64,000 nucleotides of DNA from Strongylocentrotus droebachiensis (Eukaryota; Echinodermata; Echinoidea; Camarodonta; Strongylocentrotidae): the NCBI GenBank assembly GCA_035222895.1, contig JAVYIG010001612.1, positions 62,001 through 126,000 on the forward strand, given 5' to 3'. Every line of letters starts with the position of its first letter. The stretch's first letter is position 1. Under the pieces are notes generated by a model that saw only the letters and a program-made list of their open reading frames with translations, made no database searches and was not told the origin of the DNA. A program made the position numbers and the translations under genes. Shown in pieces: positions 20,550 through 27,130 of this stretch.

Positions 20550-23496
20550 TCTCTCTCTCTCTCTCTCTCTCACATATCCTCTTTTCTCACTCTCGCTCTC
20601 ATTTCGTGTTATCTGTCTCCCTCTCACTCTCTCACGATTTCCTAATGTTCATGTTTTGTTCTCTCTCTCTCTCTCTCTCATTATCTCTCTCTCTCTCTTG
20701 CTCTCTGACCACCTTGATCTACTTCACATGCGTTCGATACCCTGAAGTTCGATTAAATTTATATTTTTCTTCTTTTTATGTATTGGGCATATCAAAGTAT
20801 AATATCATACCCCATTGTGCTTTCAAAGCATTTTGGAAATTAAGCAAAATATCTGTGTATTCACAATATGTACATGTATTAAACAGCGAGACCATTTTCT
20901 TTCAACAAACATGGCTTTCGGGATAAACTGTATGGATAATTTGACTAAAATAACTTTTTTCTTCTTACAGGGTATGTGTGGAGAGAATGTTCTACCGTCT
21001 TTTTTGCTATTGGTACTGACGGTCGTCCTTTGGTGCACAGCTGTGAGCTTCTTCATTAAACCGAACAGCGGTTGGCAGGTACGATCGGAGATCCAACTTT
21101 TTCTCCTGTAACCAAAAAATGCTGCGGTAATGATTGCGCTTTCATCGAGATGTAGGGTTAGGGTTGGGAGTGGGTGTACGGTTGTAGGGGTAGAAAGAAG
21201 GTTTGGTATAGTTTATGGTCTAGAGATCAAGATAGGAATGCATTTTAATGTTGGTGGTGGTGGTTATTTTACCTGACTGCTAAGAAAGCGTAAATGCTTG
21301 TAAGTAAGCAACCAGACGGCCGACGGCTTAAGGTTCTCTCCGAGGGACCTGGTAATGAGGATTAACGCCTTACCAACGGGCACTAGTGCATCGCCTTGGT
21401 TTCGAACCCGGGTCACCGGATTACGAGACTGAGCTATCGCGGTGGTTGTATTTTGAAATGGTCTTGAGGTCAGTATGGAGTTGCCAGAATCTGAATCTGA
21501 GTCATAATAAAACAAAAATCACAAAGGCTGGTACGGCGCACTTCATATTCAGAGAAAATATCAACTCGCTTTACAATAATAAAACGACACAACTACAGTT
21601 AGCTCCTAATTCATGAACTAAAGTAAAACAAAATTATGAACAGGATTAATCATTACAATTATCAACATCAATGATAGTGAAATGAAAGCAAATTATGACA
21701 AAGTACAGTAATCTAGTTTAAATTATGATGAAATACAATAATTGATCAAATTTATAGAGAAGGTTGAGTTCTGGGGAGAAGTGAAAAATTATTTGTGAGC
21801 GTGTTCATTGTTAGTATGCAAGTGTGGAAGAACATCAGTCGAAAAATGTTCCCTGAAAAGCTTGGCTCTTTAAATGCCTTCATATTCTAAATATGACATG
21901 TAACAGCTTTAAAAACGAGGGCCTCATTTTTATGCCAAATTAATTTTTGATGATTCCAGAACCTTGCAGTAAAAAAAGTGTATTAGAATTCAACACTTGT
22001 AATACTACATGACCAATTTTCTCTGATCAATTCCACACCGTTTCTTTCACAATGCAATTGCTTGACCCGAACTCAACTTATCTTTAAATGACATTAGAAA
22101 GCATTTTTGAAATAGTAAGATTTCGATATTGTGATTTAAAGGTAGTTAAAGACGCAAAGCTGCAGATGAGAATTATGCTCAAACATAATGAAACATGTAC
22201 ATACTATTCTACATAGACACCGTGCTATTAGTCAAGTATGATTACTAGTAATAAATTTGTCCCCCCCCCCCCCCCACTCCCCCCGCCTGATCTTCCAGGA
22301 CTCGGCAGCTGAATCCAGAGAAATGAACGCTGACTGTTCAATCATGGGCTTCTATGATGCGCACGACATCTGGCATTTAATCTCAGCGTTCGCCCTCTTC
22401 GTCTCCTTCGTTGTGAGTATGCTCCCTACTACTACGCTTGAGATTTGAATATCTTTCACTTTAGGTCTTATTCTAAAAGAGGAGATTCCCAGCTCTTAAA
22501 TGATATTGACTCATTACAACTAGAGGTTCCTTACAGCAGGCGCGTACGCAGGATTTTTTCAAGGGGGGGGGGGGGGGGGGGGTGGGGGGGGGGTTTAACA
22601 TTTATAAAATCGGTCCGAACATTTCGCAACGACTCAGCCAGCCGCTAAATAAGCGGGGGGGGGGGGGGGGGTAAGAGGACACTTTTTTTTAGGTCGGTCA
22701 TGGATTTTTTTTTTTTTTTTTTTTTTTAATTAAAAAAAAAAAAAAAAAACTAAAAAACTAAAAGGGGGGAGGGGGGTTTAGGGGATGTTTTGGGGGGTTT
22801 ACACAAAAAAAATTACCAAAGGGGGGGGTTAACCCCCTAACCCCTCCCCCCCCCCCCCCCCCCCCCCCCCCTGCGTACGCGCTCCTGCCTTACAGTATGG
22901 GTAAAAAAGAGAAAGTCTAGTCTTAAAGAATATTGGTTTATAGAAAATGGAGGCTGAAGCCTGTAGTCAATTCTTGCACTCTGAAGGTCAAGGTACAATG
23001 TCTTGTGCAAAGGTGGCAAGAGGAGCATTAATAACTCTGTCGAAATTTCTGTTAAGAGATTACCGGATTGTGTAAACACTGGGCACATCAATTACTCACA
23101 TTCTGTTTCATCATTTCGACCAAGTATCAATGCAGCAGCTTATTTTTTTTTAATAGACAAGTAGCCAAGGTAACATTGAAATGAATAACAATTCCTAAAT
23201 AAACTCAAGATCAGACATACACAGGTCCACAGAATGCCGACCTAAATGCCTCTTCTACATATTTGGTTGGTGCTTAAAAGTTTTGAAATTACGCAAAGGA
23301 AAGTACAATTACTCCTTCTTAATCACCTTTATTATGCTCGAACTGAAAATCACTACTTGCAACTTTTTTTGATAGTTTTGTGGTACCGGGTCATATTGTT
23401 TTTCTTATCCTTCTCTTTCATTCTCTCTCACAGTATTTACTTCTCCTCGATGATGATCTGGACCAGACCCCTGAAAAAGATATCCCGGTCTTCTAA
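478..23496 (+). CDS. SIDT: SID-1 transmembrane family protein (SIDT1/SIDT2-like), C-terminal 560 aa in 18 exons
   Basis: This is a multi-pass membrane protein of the SID-1 family, linked to dsRNA transport, lysosomal nucleic-acid uptake and cholesterol handling, and placed in the CREST putative hydrolase superfamily. Coding exons: 478-564, 1033-1132, 2052-2117, 3823-3913, 4489-4535, 5139-5194, 6395-6532, 8008-8081, 8889-8994, 10056-10167, 11098-11234, 12020-12125, 14433-14551, 17790-17842, 20180-20285, 20971-21078, 22299-22412, 23434-23496. All have AG/GT borders, phases match throughout, and the total is 1,683 bp including TAA. About 11 membrane segments can be read. The metal-site residues of the family are kept: Ser278 and His282 (SYHVC), Asp293, and His524/His528 (HDIWH), counted from the first visible residue. 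The ending DDDLD...IPVF is a family hallmark. The linker between membrane segments 1 and 2 is much shorter than I recall for vertebrate SIDT1/2. SIDT1 versus SIDT2 orthology cannot be decided. The N-terminal exons lie outside the window. Confidence 0.95.
680..892 (-). repeat. tRNA-derived SINE (family 1)
   Basis: Read on the minus strand, the head has tRNA-like A and B boxes (TGGCTCAGTGGTAGAGC and GGGTTCAAAAC). The body then runs GCGCTAGTGCCTTTTGGTAA and into CATTA. Pairing in the T stem is degenerate, so it is a SINE and not a tRNA. It shares its body with 1471-1580 and 21255-21445. Confidence 0.75.
981..1048 (+). repeat. 34-bp tandem duplication of a splice acceptor
   Basis: Two identical copies, 981-1014 and 1015-1048, each contain TTTTGTTGACAG and the first bases of the next SIDT exon. 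Only the second acceptor (AG at 1031-1032) gives an open frame that joins the exon. Use of the first would add 34 bases and shift the frame. Confidence 0.9.
1033..1132 (+). CDS. SIDT: SIDT exon b (extracellular domain)
   Basis: It encodes [20 protein letters not shown] then [13 protein letters not shown] and leaves phase 1. It corresponds to the FFVVFVIKPEDYAC region of vertebrate SIDT1. The acceptor lies in a tandem duplication. Confidence 0.88.
1471..1580 (-). repeat. tRNA-derived SINE fragment (family 1)
   Basis: The minus strand carries a decayed tRNA head (GATTCAGTGGCAAAGC) and the same body as the other family 1 copies, ending in GGCATTAATCCTCATTAC. Poly-C and a small hairpin follow at 1610-1670. 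Confidence 0.7.
2052..2117 (+). CDS. SIDT: SIDT exon c (extracellular domain)
   Basis: With the split first codon it reads [20 protein letters not shown], and its end joins a membrane helix in the next exon. The acceptor is TTCCAG and the donor GTAAGT; the exon enters and leaves in phase 1. Confidence 0.88.
2530..2780 (-). repeat. Likely LINE/SINE 3' tail with a 36-bp inverted repeat
   Basis: The start is T-rich like a minus-strand retroposon tail. Positions 2663-2701 and 2734-2770 form an imperfect inverted repeat (left GTGCATCAGTTGGCTACC). The family is not recognised. Confidence 0.4.
3305..3660 (-). repeat. Possible minus-strand LINE 3' fragment
   Basis: A T-rich start followed by a 350-bp A-rich stretch resembles a truncated LINE 3' UTR as at 38606. 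No coding remnant is visible. Confidence 0.3.
3823..3913 (+). CDS. SIDT: SIDT exon d (membrane segment 1)
   Basis: It encodes [20 protein letters not shown] and further hydrophobic residues to PVL, a clear first transmembrane helix after the extracellular domain. The donor is GTAAGT and the exon leaves phase 2. Confidence 0.9.
4489..4535 (+). CDS. SIDT: SIDT exon e (cytosolic linker)
   Basis: A 47-bp exon encoding [16 protein letters not shown]. The basic, Cys-containing stretch just after the membrane helix fits a positive-inside cytosolic start. The acceptor is TTTTCAG and the donor GTAAAA; both fit the flanking phases. Confidence 0.82.
5139..5194 (+). CDS. SIDT: SIDT exon f (cytosolic linker)
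   Basis: It encodes [19 protein letters not shown], a polar linker. I chose the donor GTGCGT at 5195 because it leaves phase 0, needed by the next exon. The GTAATA at 5183 would leave the wrong phase. This makes the linker far shorter than the vertebrate one. Confidence 0.78.
5440..5797. repeat. MITE with ACATGTTTAGCGTCC ends
   Basis: The arms at 5449-5463 and 5772-5786 are perfect 15-bp inverted repeats within poly-A/T. Inner G/C-rich blocks (GGGGGCCGCCTCC and its near complement) lie between long T and A runs, so the element folds on itself. It is in a SIDT intron. Confidence 0.7.
6395..6532 (+). CDS. SIDT: SIDT exon g (membrane segment 2)
   Basis: It encodes [20 protein letters not shown] then [20 protein letters not shown] and VVIYQV. 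It matches the vertebrate YLSDLSRK..KKY..Y.WNI.T..VFYALPV.QL block closely. Phase 0 at both ends. Confidence 0.95.
7116..7902. mobile_element. TTAA-flanked foldback MITE, family B
   Basis: TTAA at 7112-7115 and 7903-7906 flanks a 787-bp element with long imperfect inverted arms (left AGGGCAAGTCCACTTC, right GGAGTGGTCTCAGCCT). The arms stay similar for about 150 bases, including CAATAGAAGCAGAAAAA-like sequence. A diverged half copy is at 53860-54290. A TTAA target suggests a piggyBac- or Kolobok-type mobiliser. Confidence 0.75.
8008..8081 (+). CDS. SIDT: SIDT exon h (VTGNQD..CYYNFLC motif)
   Basis: It encodes [20 protein letters not shown] then [21 protein letters not shown] is among the most conserved SIDT stretches. 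It is an extracytoplasmic loop with a likely N-glycosylation site (NVT). It leaves phase 2. Confidence 0.95.
8325..8581. mobile_element. Partial copy of MITE with GGGGGTGTTTCACAAAG end
   Basis: It is similar to 13946-14256 along its length but lacks the left terminus. It ends in ATCTTTGTGAAACACCCC. Confidence 0.7.
8808..8869. repeat. 31-bp tandem duplication upstream of SIDT exon i
   Basis: Two identical 31-bp units, 8808-8838 and 8839-8869 (starting TTCCTTTTGCAAACCTGACT), end 19 bases before the acceptor of the next exon. They add a second pyrimidine-rich stretch and branch-point-like sequence. Confidence 0.85.
8889..8994 (+). CDS. SIDT: SIDT exon i (membrane segment 3)
   Basis: It encodes [20 protein letters not shown] then [16 protein letters not shown]. 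It matches the vertebrate SAFNN..SN.GHVLLG.LFL block. The exon enters in phase 2 and leaves in phase 0. Confidence 0.95.
9003..9370. repeat. (ATC)n/(CAT)n microsatellite
   Basis: About 365 bp of imperfect ATC repeat starts within 10 bases of the donor of SIDT exon i. Long open frames on both strands here (poly-Ile, poly-Met, poly-Asp) are repeat artefacts. Confidence 0.95.
10056..10167 (+). CDS. SIDT: SIDT exon j (membrane segment 4, first metal-site His)
   Basis: It encodes [20 protein letters not shown] then [17 protein letters not shown]. Ser278 and His282 correspond to the Ser and His that coordinate zinc in SIDT structures and are shared across the CREST superfamily. Confidence 0.95.
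10416..10695 (+). repeat. tRNA-derived SINE (family 2) with (ATT)n tail
   Basis: The tRNA-like head has A box TGGACGAGTGG and B box GGTTCATATCC. A body of about 200 bp ends in GCGCTATATAAATATC and (ATT)n, a 3' end shared with LINE partners in many animals. It lies in a SIDT intron in the same orientation as the gene. Confidence 0.85.
10862..10990 (+). repeat. tRNA-derived SINE fragment (family 3)
   Basis: GGGAGCAGTGGTCTCG and GGTCCTGGGTTCGAAACC resemble a tRNA head. The body differs from families 1 and 2. Not a functional tRNA. Confidence 0.55.
11098..11234 (+). CDS. SIDT: SIDT exon k (membrane segments 5 and 6)
   Basis: It encodes [20 protein letters not shown] then [20 protein letters not shown] and TGFLGM. 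The first residue, Asp293, is the family's metal-site Asp (FQFDTSFMY in vertebrates). Y..RHPDI.AS is conserved. Confidence 0.95.
11262..11475. repeat. (GAT)n microsatellite
   Basis: An imperfect GAT repeat begins about 30 bases after the donor of SIDT exon k. Short poly-Met and poly-Asp frames are artefacts. Confidence 0.9.
12020..12125 (+). CDS. SIDT: SIDT exon l (membrane segment 7)
   Basis: It encodes [20 protein letters not shown] then [15 protein letters not shown], one long hydrophobic helix. The segment is weakly conserved in the family; identity rests on position, phase and hydropathy. Confidence 0.88.
12213..12573 (+). mobile_element. TTAA-flanked MITE, family A, copy 1
   Basis: TTAA at 12209-12212 and 12574-12577. 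The inverted ends are AGGTAAAGACCAGTTCTGG and CCAATACTGGTCTTTACCT. The interior has GCATTGTGAAAGAAACG and GGTTCTGGAATCATCAAAA, shared with the copies at 21756, 29131, 55243 and 56206. Confidence 0.85.
12913..13202. mobile_element. MITE with GGGGGGTGCTTCATAAAG ends
   Basis: The terminal inverted repeats are GGGGGGTGCTTCATAAAG then CTGTTCGTAAA, and the complement TTTACGAACAGC at the right end. The internal sequence is unrelated to 13946-14256 although the outer ends are alike. Confidence 0.8.
13946..14256. mobile_element. MITE with GGGGGTGTTTCACAAAG ends, full copy
   Basis: The terminal inverted repeats are GGGGGTGTTTCACAAAGATC and GATCTTTGTGAAACACCCCC, and homology extends into AAGTYNGACTTA. 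The interior is shared with 8325-8581. Target duplication not resolved. Confidence 0.85.
14433..14551 (+). CDS. SIDT: SIDT exon m (cytosolic loop, Cys/Lys repeats)
   Basis: It encodes [20 protein letters not shown] then [24 protein letters not shown] matches the vertebrate start of this loop, but the second half is made of three near-identical TGTTTGCAAGT repeats giving [14 protein letters not shown]. Both splice sites and phases fit. Confidence 0.85.
14722..14985. mobile_element. Degenerate hAT-type MITE (CAGGCGCGTACGC family)
   Basis: The left end CAGGCGCGTACGC and an internal block with GACTCAGC/GCTGAGTCGTTGCGAAAT match the complete copy at 22537-22887. Poly-A and poly-C tracts fill the rest. 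The right terminus is unclear. Confidence 0.6.
15092..15282. repeat. 83-bp direct duplication, period 108
   Basis: 15092-15174 and 15200-15282 are nearly identical (start TTAAATAGGTTAGTTATC), separated by 25 bases. They sit in the same SIDT intron as the GC-rich block. Confidence 0.85.
15545..16195. repeat. GC-rich hairpin-rich block, likely non-autonomous DNA transposon
   Basis: The base composition is far more GC-rich than its surroundings. Motifs such as CGGTCG, GTCGCC and TCGGCGGCG recur on both strands. Positions about 15740-15795 and 15885-15940 are inverted copies (GCGTTCGCC...GCGGCGAACGC with AGCCGCTAGGT/ACCTAGCGGCT inside). Termini were not resolved. The open frames here look non-coding. 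Confidence 0.5.
16235..16981. mobile_element. piggyBac-type MITE
   Basis: TTAA at 16231-16234 and 16982-16985. The ends are CCCTAATAAGGCCGGG and CCCGGCCTTTTTAGGG, inverted with one mismatch. CCC ends plus TTAA targets are the piggyBac signature. A perfect GCGAAGC mini-hairpin lies near the right end (16908-16926). No transposase. Confidence 0.85.
17790..17842 (+). CDS. SIDT: SIDT exon n (membrane segment 8, first half)
   Basis: A 53-bp exon encoding [17 protein letters not shown], matching vertebrate RMVLLVVGNLVNWS. It leaves phase 2. The acceptor is GATTTCAG and the donor GTAAGT. Confidence 0.9.
17923..18615. mobile_element. GC-rich MITE with TGCCTGGATTACATTT ends (family F, copy 1)
   Basis: The inverted ends are TGCCTGGATTACATTT and AAATGTAATCCAGGCA, flanked by TA on both sides. 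The interior is full of CGTACGAT-, CCGTGCGG- and CGTAGCCCGTAG-like motifs in both orientations. It is in a SIDT intron directly after exon n. Confidence 0.85.
18623..19319. mobile_element. GC-rich MITE with TGCCTAGGTCACATTTGC ends (family F, copy 2)
   Basis: The inverted ends TGCCTAGGTCACATTTGC and GCAAATGTGACCTAGGCA are related to those of copy 1, five bases after which it starts. It carries a nested hAT-type MITE at 19088-19261. The left flank is TA, the right CA. Confidence 0.8.
19088..19261. mobile_element. hAT-type MITE nested in family F copy 2
   Basis: The ends are CAGGCACGTAGCC and GGCTACGGGCCTG. The flanking 8 bp are GCAATTGG and GCTATTGG, an imperfect 8-bp target duplication as for hAT. 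Long G, C and A runs lie inside. Confidence 0.7.
19525..19795 (+). repeat. tRNA-Val-like SINE (family 4)
   Basis: The head matches a tRNA with A box TGGCTCAGTCAGTAGAGC, an anticodon loop CTCACAA (CAC, Val-like) and B box GGGTTCGAACC. A tail body and (ATT)n follow. The 3' extension and a mismatched anticodon stem mark a SINE. Confidence 0.8.
19890..20135. repeat. (GAT)n microsatellite
   Basis: An imperfect GAT repeat ends about 45 bases before the acceptor of SIDT exon o. Confidence 0.9.
20180..20285 (+). CDS. SIDT: SIDT exon o (membrane segments 8-9)
   Basis: It encodes [20 protein letters not shown] then [16 protein letters not shown]. The conserved RP.DFA.. turn separates two helices. The donor is GTGAGT and the exon leaves in phase 0. 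Confidence 0.95.
20480..20705. repeat. (CT)n microsatellite
   Basis: An interrupted CT repeat sits in the SIDT intron after exon o. Three overlapping Ser/Leu-rich frames are artefacts. Confidence 0.9.
20971..21078 (+). CDS. SIDT: SIDT exon p (membrane segment 10)
   Basis: It encodes [20 protein letters not shown] then [16 protein letters not shown]. It matches the vertebrate E.VLPVPLF...T.VMW..ALYFF......W block. Phase 0 at both ends. Confidence 0.94.
21255..21445 (-). repeat. tRNA-derived SINE (family 1), longest copy
   Basis: The minus strand reads CCACCGCGATAGCTCAGT, then B box GGGTTCGAAACC, then GCACTAGTGCCCGTTGGTAA and the family body. Confidence 0.8.
21756..22083 (-). mobile_element. 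TTAA MITE, family A, copy 2
   Basis: Family A ends (AGAGAAGGTTGAGTTCTGG left, CGAACTCAACTTATCT right) with TTAA on the right at 22084-22087 and TTAT on the left. The interior is in reverse orientation to copy 1. Confidence 0.8.
22299..22412 (+). CDS. SIDT: SIDT exon q (HDIWH metal-site motif, membrane segment 11)
   Basis: It encodes [20 protein letters not shown] then [18 protein letters not shown]. (P/S)AESRE.N..C....F.D.HDIWH..SA.ALF.SF is the diagnostic SIDT signature. His524 and His528 are metal ligands. The acceptor's pyrimidine tract is almost pure C (22261-22285). Confidence 0.97.
22537..22887. mobile_element. hAT-type MITE with perfect 8-bp target duplication
   Basis: CCTTACAG occurs at 22529-22536 and 22888-22895. 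The ends are CAGGCGCGTACGCAG and CTGCGTACGCGCTCCTG. The interior is almost wholly G, T, A and C runs. It lies between the last two SIDT exons. Confidence 0.9.
23434..23496 (+). CDS. SIDT: SIDT last coding exon
   Basis: It encodes [20 protein letters not shown] and TAA. The DDDLD...IPVF tail ends all SIDT proteins that I recall. The acceptor is CTCTCACAG. Confidence 0.97.
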   Translation, partial: YLLLLDDDLDQTPEKDIPVF

Positions 23497-24836
23497 CTCC
23501 AGCTACCAAAGCCACACCCAAAGACGCAGTACTCATGCAATTCAATTCTGGTTTATTATAAATGAAAACATACTGAATAAAAAGTCCCCAGACTTATACA
23601 ATTCAGTTTACACATTTTAAATACATACAAGAATATAAGAAATCAATACTCTTAGCAATCTACATATTGATTACTGATTCTAATTAACTAATTAACTAAT
23701 ATCAAATAATCGTAAAATATTACATGTTGTAATTATCATATGATATAATCTTTTGAGACGGTTAATAAGTAGGATCTGAGGCATCTATCTCCAGTTTAGT
23801 AGCTTCCAGAGCCTCATCCACCGATAGATAAAGTGATTCAGCTCTGATTGGGTTTAGATGGGTATAAGATTCCTTTGAAAATTAATGTTAGGACCATCTT
23901 GCTCCAGGTACCAGAGCCGTGCCTCGAACTCCAGATATGTGCTCATCGTACAGATGGATAACATTGATGGAGTTCGCATTGGTCTAAAAACCCTTTTAAC
24001 CATCCGGGATGCTTTGTAAGAGGGTCGCAGCCACCTACGCCCAATGTTGGGTACCTGTGATGCAGTCCTTATTAGTAGAAGAACACTCTACATATTCTGA
24101 AATGCTTGTCATTAGGATGAGGAAATTTGGGCCCCAGCTAAACTAAGAACACTATAGATCCTCTGACATGTTACTCTTCATGTTGCTAGCCACGCCCAAT
24201 GGTGGATACGTACATGAAGATGTAAATATGATGCGTTGTTTATCGCTTAAAGAACACAACAGCTTTCCTGTGGTGCCTGCCCCAGCTTAGCTACTGGAAC
24301 CTCGTCTAAAGATGTTATGCACTCCTCATCGGTATAACAGTGTAAATCCTCTTGGGTGTCTGTTAATGGTACAAGAGACTTGTATTGCACCTTTTACATT
24401 ACCTCTGCTAAAAATACAACCTGACAATCAATATACACAAATTTTGATATGAGAATTTGAACCATTCCATCATTTGTTATGTACACTGGTGCATCAAATT
24501 TTACCTGTACACGGTGCATACAACCATTCCACTTTTATACAGTGCACTGTGTAATATAAAAATTATAAACTCGCTTTACAGTACATGCATTTTTTACCGG
24601 TTGAAACTTTTGATGCAGCACAAATTGGTTTAGATGTTGAGGCTGTGCTCTTATAATTGGCTGTAGGGAATTAATATTACATTTGATTGGTCAAGAGCAA
24701 ATACAACCTGACAATCAATATACACACATTTTCATATAAGAATTTGAACCATTCCATCATTTGTTATGTACACTGTGTAATATCAAAATTATAAACTCGC
24801 TTTACAGTACATGCATTTTTTACCGGTTGAAACTTT
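23497..24836. other. SIDT 3' flank with a diverged tandem duplication
   Basis: No gene was recognised. 24411-24609 and 24700-24836 share long blocks (TACAACCTGACAATCAATA, TTTACAGTACATGCATTTTT). The first half may hold 3' UTR. Confidence 0.55.
23576..23581 (+). promoter_or_regulatory. Possible AATAAA poly(A) signal of SIDT
   Basis: AATAAA occurs 80 bases after the stop. No downstream GT-rich element was verified. The true 3' end may be further right, since AT-rich sequence gives many candidates. Confidence 0.35.
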
Positions 24837-24839
24837 TAA

Positions 24840-24996
24840 TTGATTACCATTACCTTTCATGTCTGTACCTTTCCTTTTGCACTTTTGTATCATGTATTTC
24901 ATCTTTTGCACAAGCTGTGCCTTGAGCATTTGGCTGTCAAGTGGATTTGGCGCCTTATAAAATAATCTTATGTATTATTATTATTATTATTATTAA
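24840..24996 (+). repeat. SINE/LINE 3' end with (ATT)n tail
   Basis: GGCGCCTTATAAAATAATCT followed by (ATT)n resembles the 3' end of the SINE at 10416. No tRNA head is visible, so it is truncated. Confidence 0.6.
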
Positions 24997-25689
24997 AACC
25001 TTACATGTATGCCCCGGCCTAGAGTTCTTGCATATAATATACAGTCATTTTCAAAAGTTTATCGTTTTTATTAATGTACAAGTAGTGCGATTATTTGTTC
25101 CTGTTTGTTTTAATGAAAGATAAGGTAAATCATCTCTGAAACATGAAATATCAACACAAATGTAATGGGAATCGTGATTTCTGGAAAATTAAATGAAAAA
25201 GCAAATAAACACCTTAATTAAAGATAGCCTCGTAAGTACAGAAATAGTGTTACTTGATAAAAGAAAACATTATAATGGCATGACCCTTATAATATTACTG
25301 TAGTGCCTTTCACCTTAAGCCCACCACACACTACACGATCTGACTACGACCCGATTTTAGAAGAATTTAAACTTCTAAGCATCTGAATGATCTTTGACTT
25401 GAATAGTCATATGATAATAAAATTAAAGTTTTAGTGGATTCCAAGCTTCCTTGGAGGAGGAATAACTAAATCGGTTAAGAAGCGATTGGGGGTAGTGAGC
25501 AACAACAAAAAAGATTTCTCCTCGCAATTTGAAAATCGCGCCGATCGATATTTCGCTTAGTGGGGGGGGGGGGGGGGGGGGTGTGGAAGTATATCTTTTG
25601 TACACTTTCGTAAGATCTATTGTACATCAAAAGGCAGGAATTAATCTCGTCTTTCAGAAATCCTACAATTATTCTTTGGGGTAAGGTTT

Positions 25690-27130
25690 CCTTTTCCTTC
25701 TGCAGCCAACATCAAATTCTGTAGAACTTTGCAGGAATTATTGAATCAACAATACTCGACAAGCGAAAAACTAGTCGGTGGAAATGTTCTGCCTATTCCT
25801 TTCAAAGATATGATGTTTCTCATGCACTGAAAATACACTGTATATTGAGCTAGATCATTGTAAAGTTATTGAGGTGAAATATACATTTATAGGAACTTAG
25901 AGCTCAATGGTTCTCAAAATAATACTTATGTGCCGCTATTTATAGTGAAATCAATCATTTATTGCTTTGAACATAATATTATAGCAGATCTATGTACAAT
26001 TATATGTTTTTAAACCTTTAGGATAAGTATTACCTGTATAAAATCTTTCTCGCTGAACAAAATTAAAAATATCATGTTATTGGGATATATGTATATATAG
26101 TGAATGCTTAGAAAGAAGCTGGAGGAGCAAAATTACTTCGCGGGTGTGTTTATGTTTAGTTTTTTATTCAAGAGTTGGATATGGGGAAGATGATCTGAAT
26201 TGTTTTTACATTGTAAGGCCTTTTCTATGTATTCAAGATCATTATCACTTTATAATACGTACAGTGTATAGGTGAGTTTTTTCTTGCAAAAAGATCCATT
26301 TAATTATTATGTTTTAATGCTACAATGTACCTATGGATGTTCAAAGTATTTCGTTCTGCGTGATAAAGCAATTCATGCATTTATGACTTGATTCTTCCGT
26401 AGCTTCAGCACTCTATATCTTTACAAGTGTATCGGATCAATTAAAGAAATGTATCATGTTACATTATGTATATATTTAGTGAATGTTTAGAGAGAAGGAG
26501 TGGTTTATCGGCGTGATTATATGTTTGTTTAATTCAAAGAGTTGAATATTGGAAAGATAATTTAAAATGCTTTTTTGCAATTATTAGTAATTAATGTACA
26601 TGTTTGCATGTGAGGGGTTTTCCAATTATTCAAGAGCATTATACGTACAGTGTATAGGTTTTTTTTGTGTGCAAAAATATGCAATTATTGTGTTTTTTTT
26701 TATGCTACAATATATAGATACTAAAAGTCAAAAGATGGCATCAAATATATCAACGAATTTCATTCTGCATTATAAAGAATTCATGCAATTATGACTTGAT
26801 TCTCCCATAAGTTCAGTACTCTATATCTTCACATGTGTATTGGATTAATTGTATCAATTGGAATAGAACGGTTACACTGTGTTTGCTTCAATATTTGTAT
26901 ATATGGGACTATCGGGTCTATTTCAAGCGTTACGGAACATTTCTAGAGAATTTTCTTTTTTAATGAAGAATATCATAAATATTTTAATAAGAATCTATAA
27001 ATTCATGATATAAGAACTAATAAATAGAACTTTTACGGCATTCATCAAATTTATGTTATATTGATCTTTATAATTATACTTATTACGGAATTTCTTAGAA
27101 GGTGAGTTTTGCTCGTTCCGGCCGTGAAAG
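25690..27130. repeat. Long diverged repeat, copy 1, with internal 380-bp duplication
   Basis: From 25747 it matches 28105 onward in the same orientation (TTCTGCCTATTCCTTTCAAA, GGAACTTA.AGCTCAATGG). 26084-26463 and 26464-26865 are a further tandem pair. The first 50 bases match the right end of the MITE at 50453. No coding remnant seen; element type unknown. Confidence 0.6.

Noticed and set aside
20306-20926. Overlapping Ser/Leu-rich frames, up to 206 codons
   Set aside because: They cover a (CT)n microsatellite in a SIDT intron, overlap in three frames and show no domain.
23246-23620. 124-codon frame over the last SIDT exon
   Set aside because: It is in another frame from the conserved DDDLD...IPVF exon.
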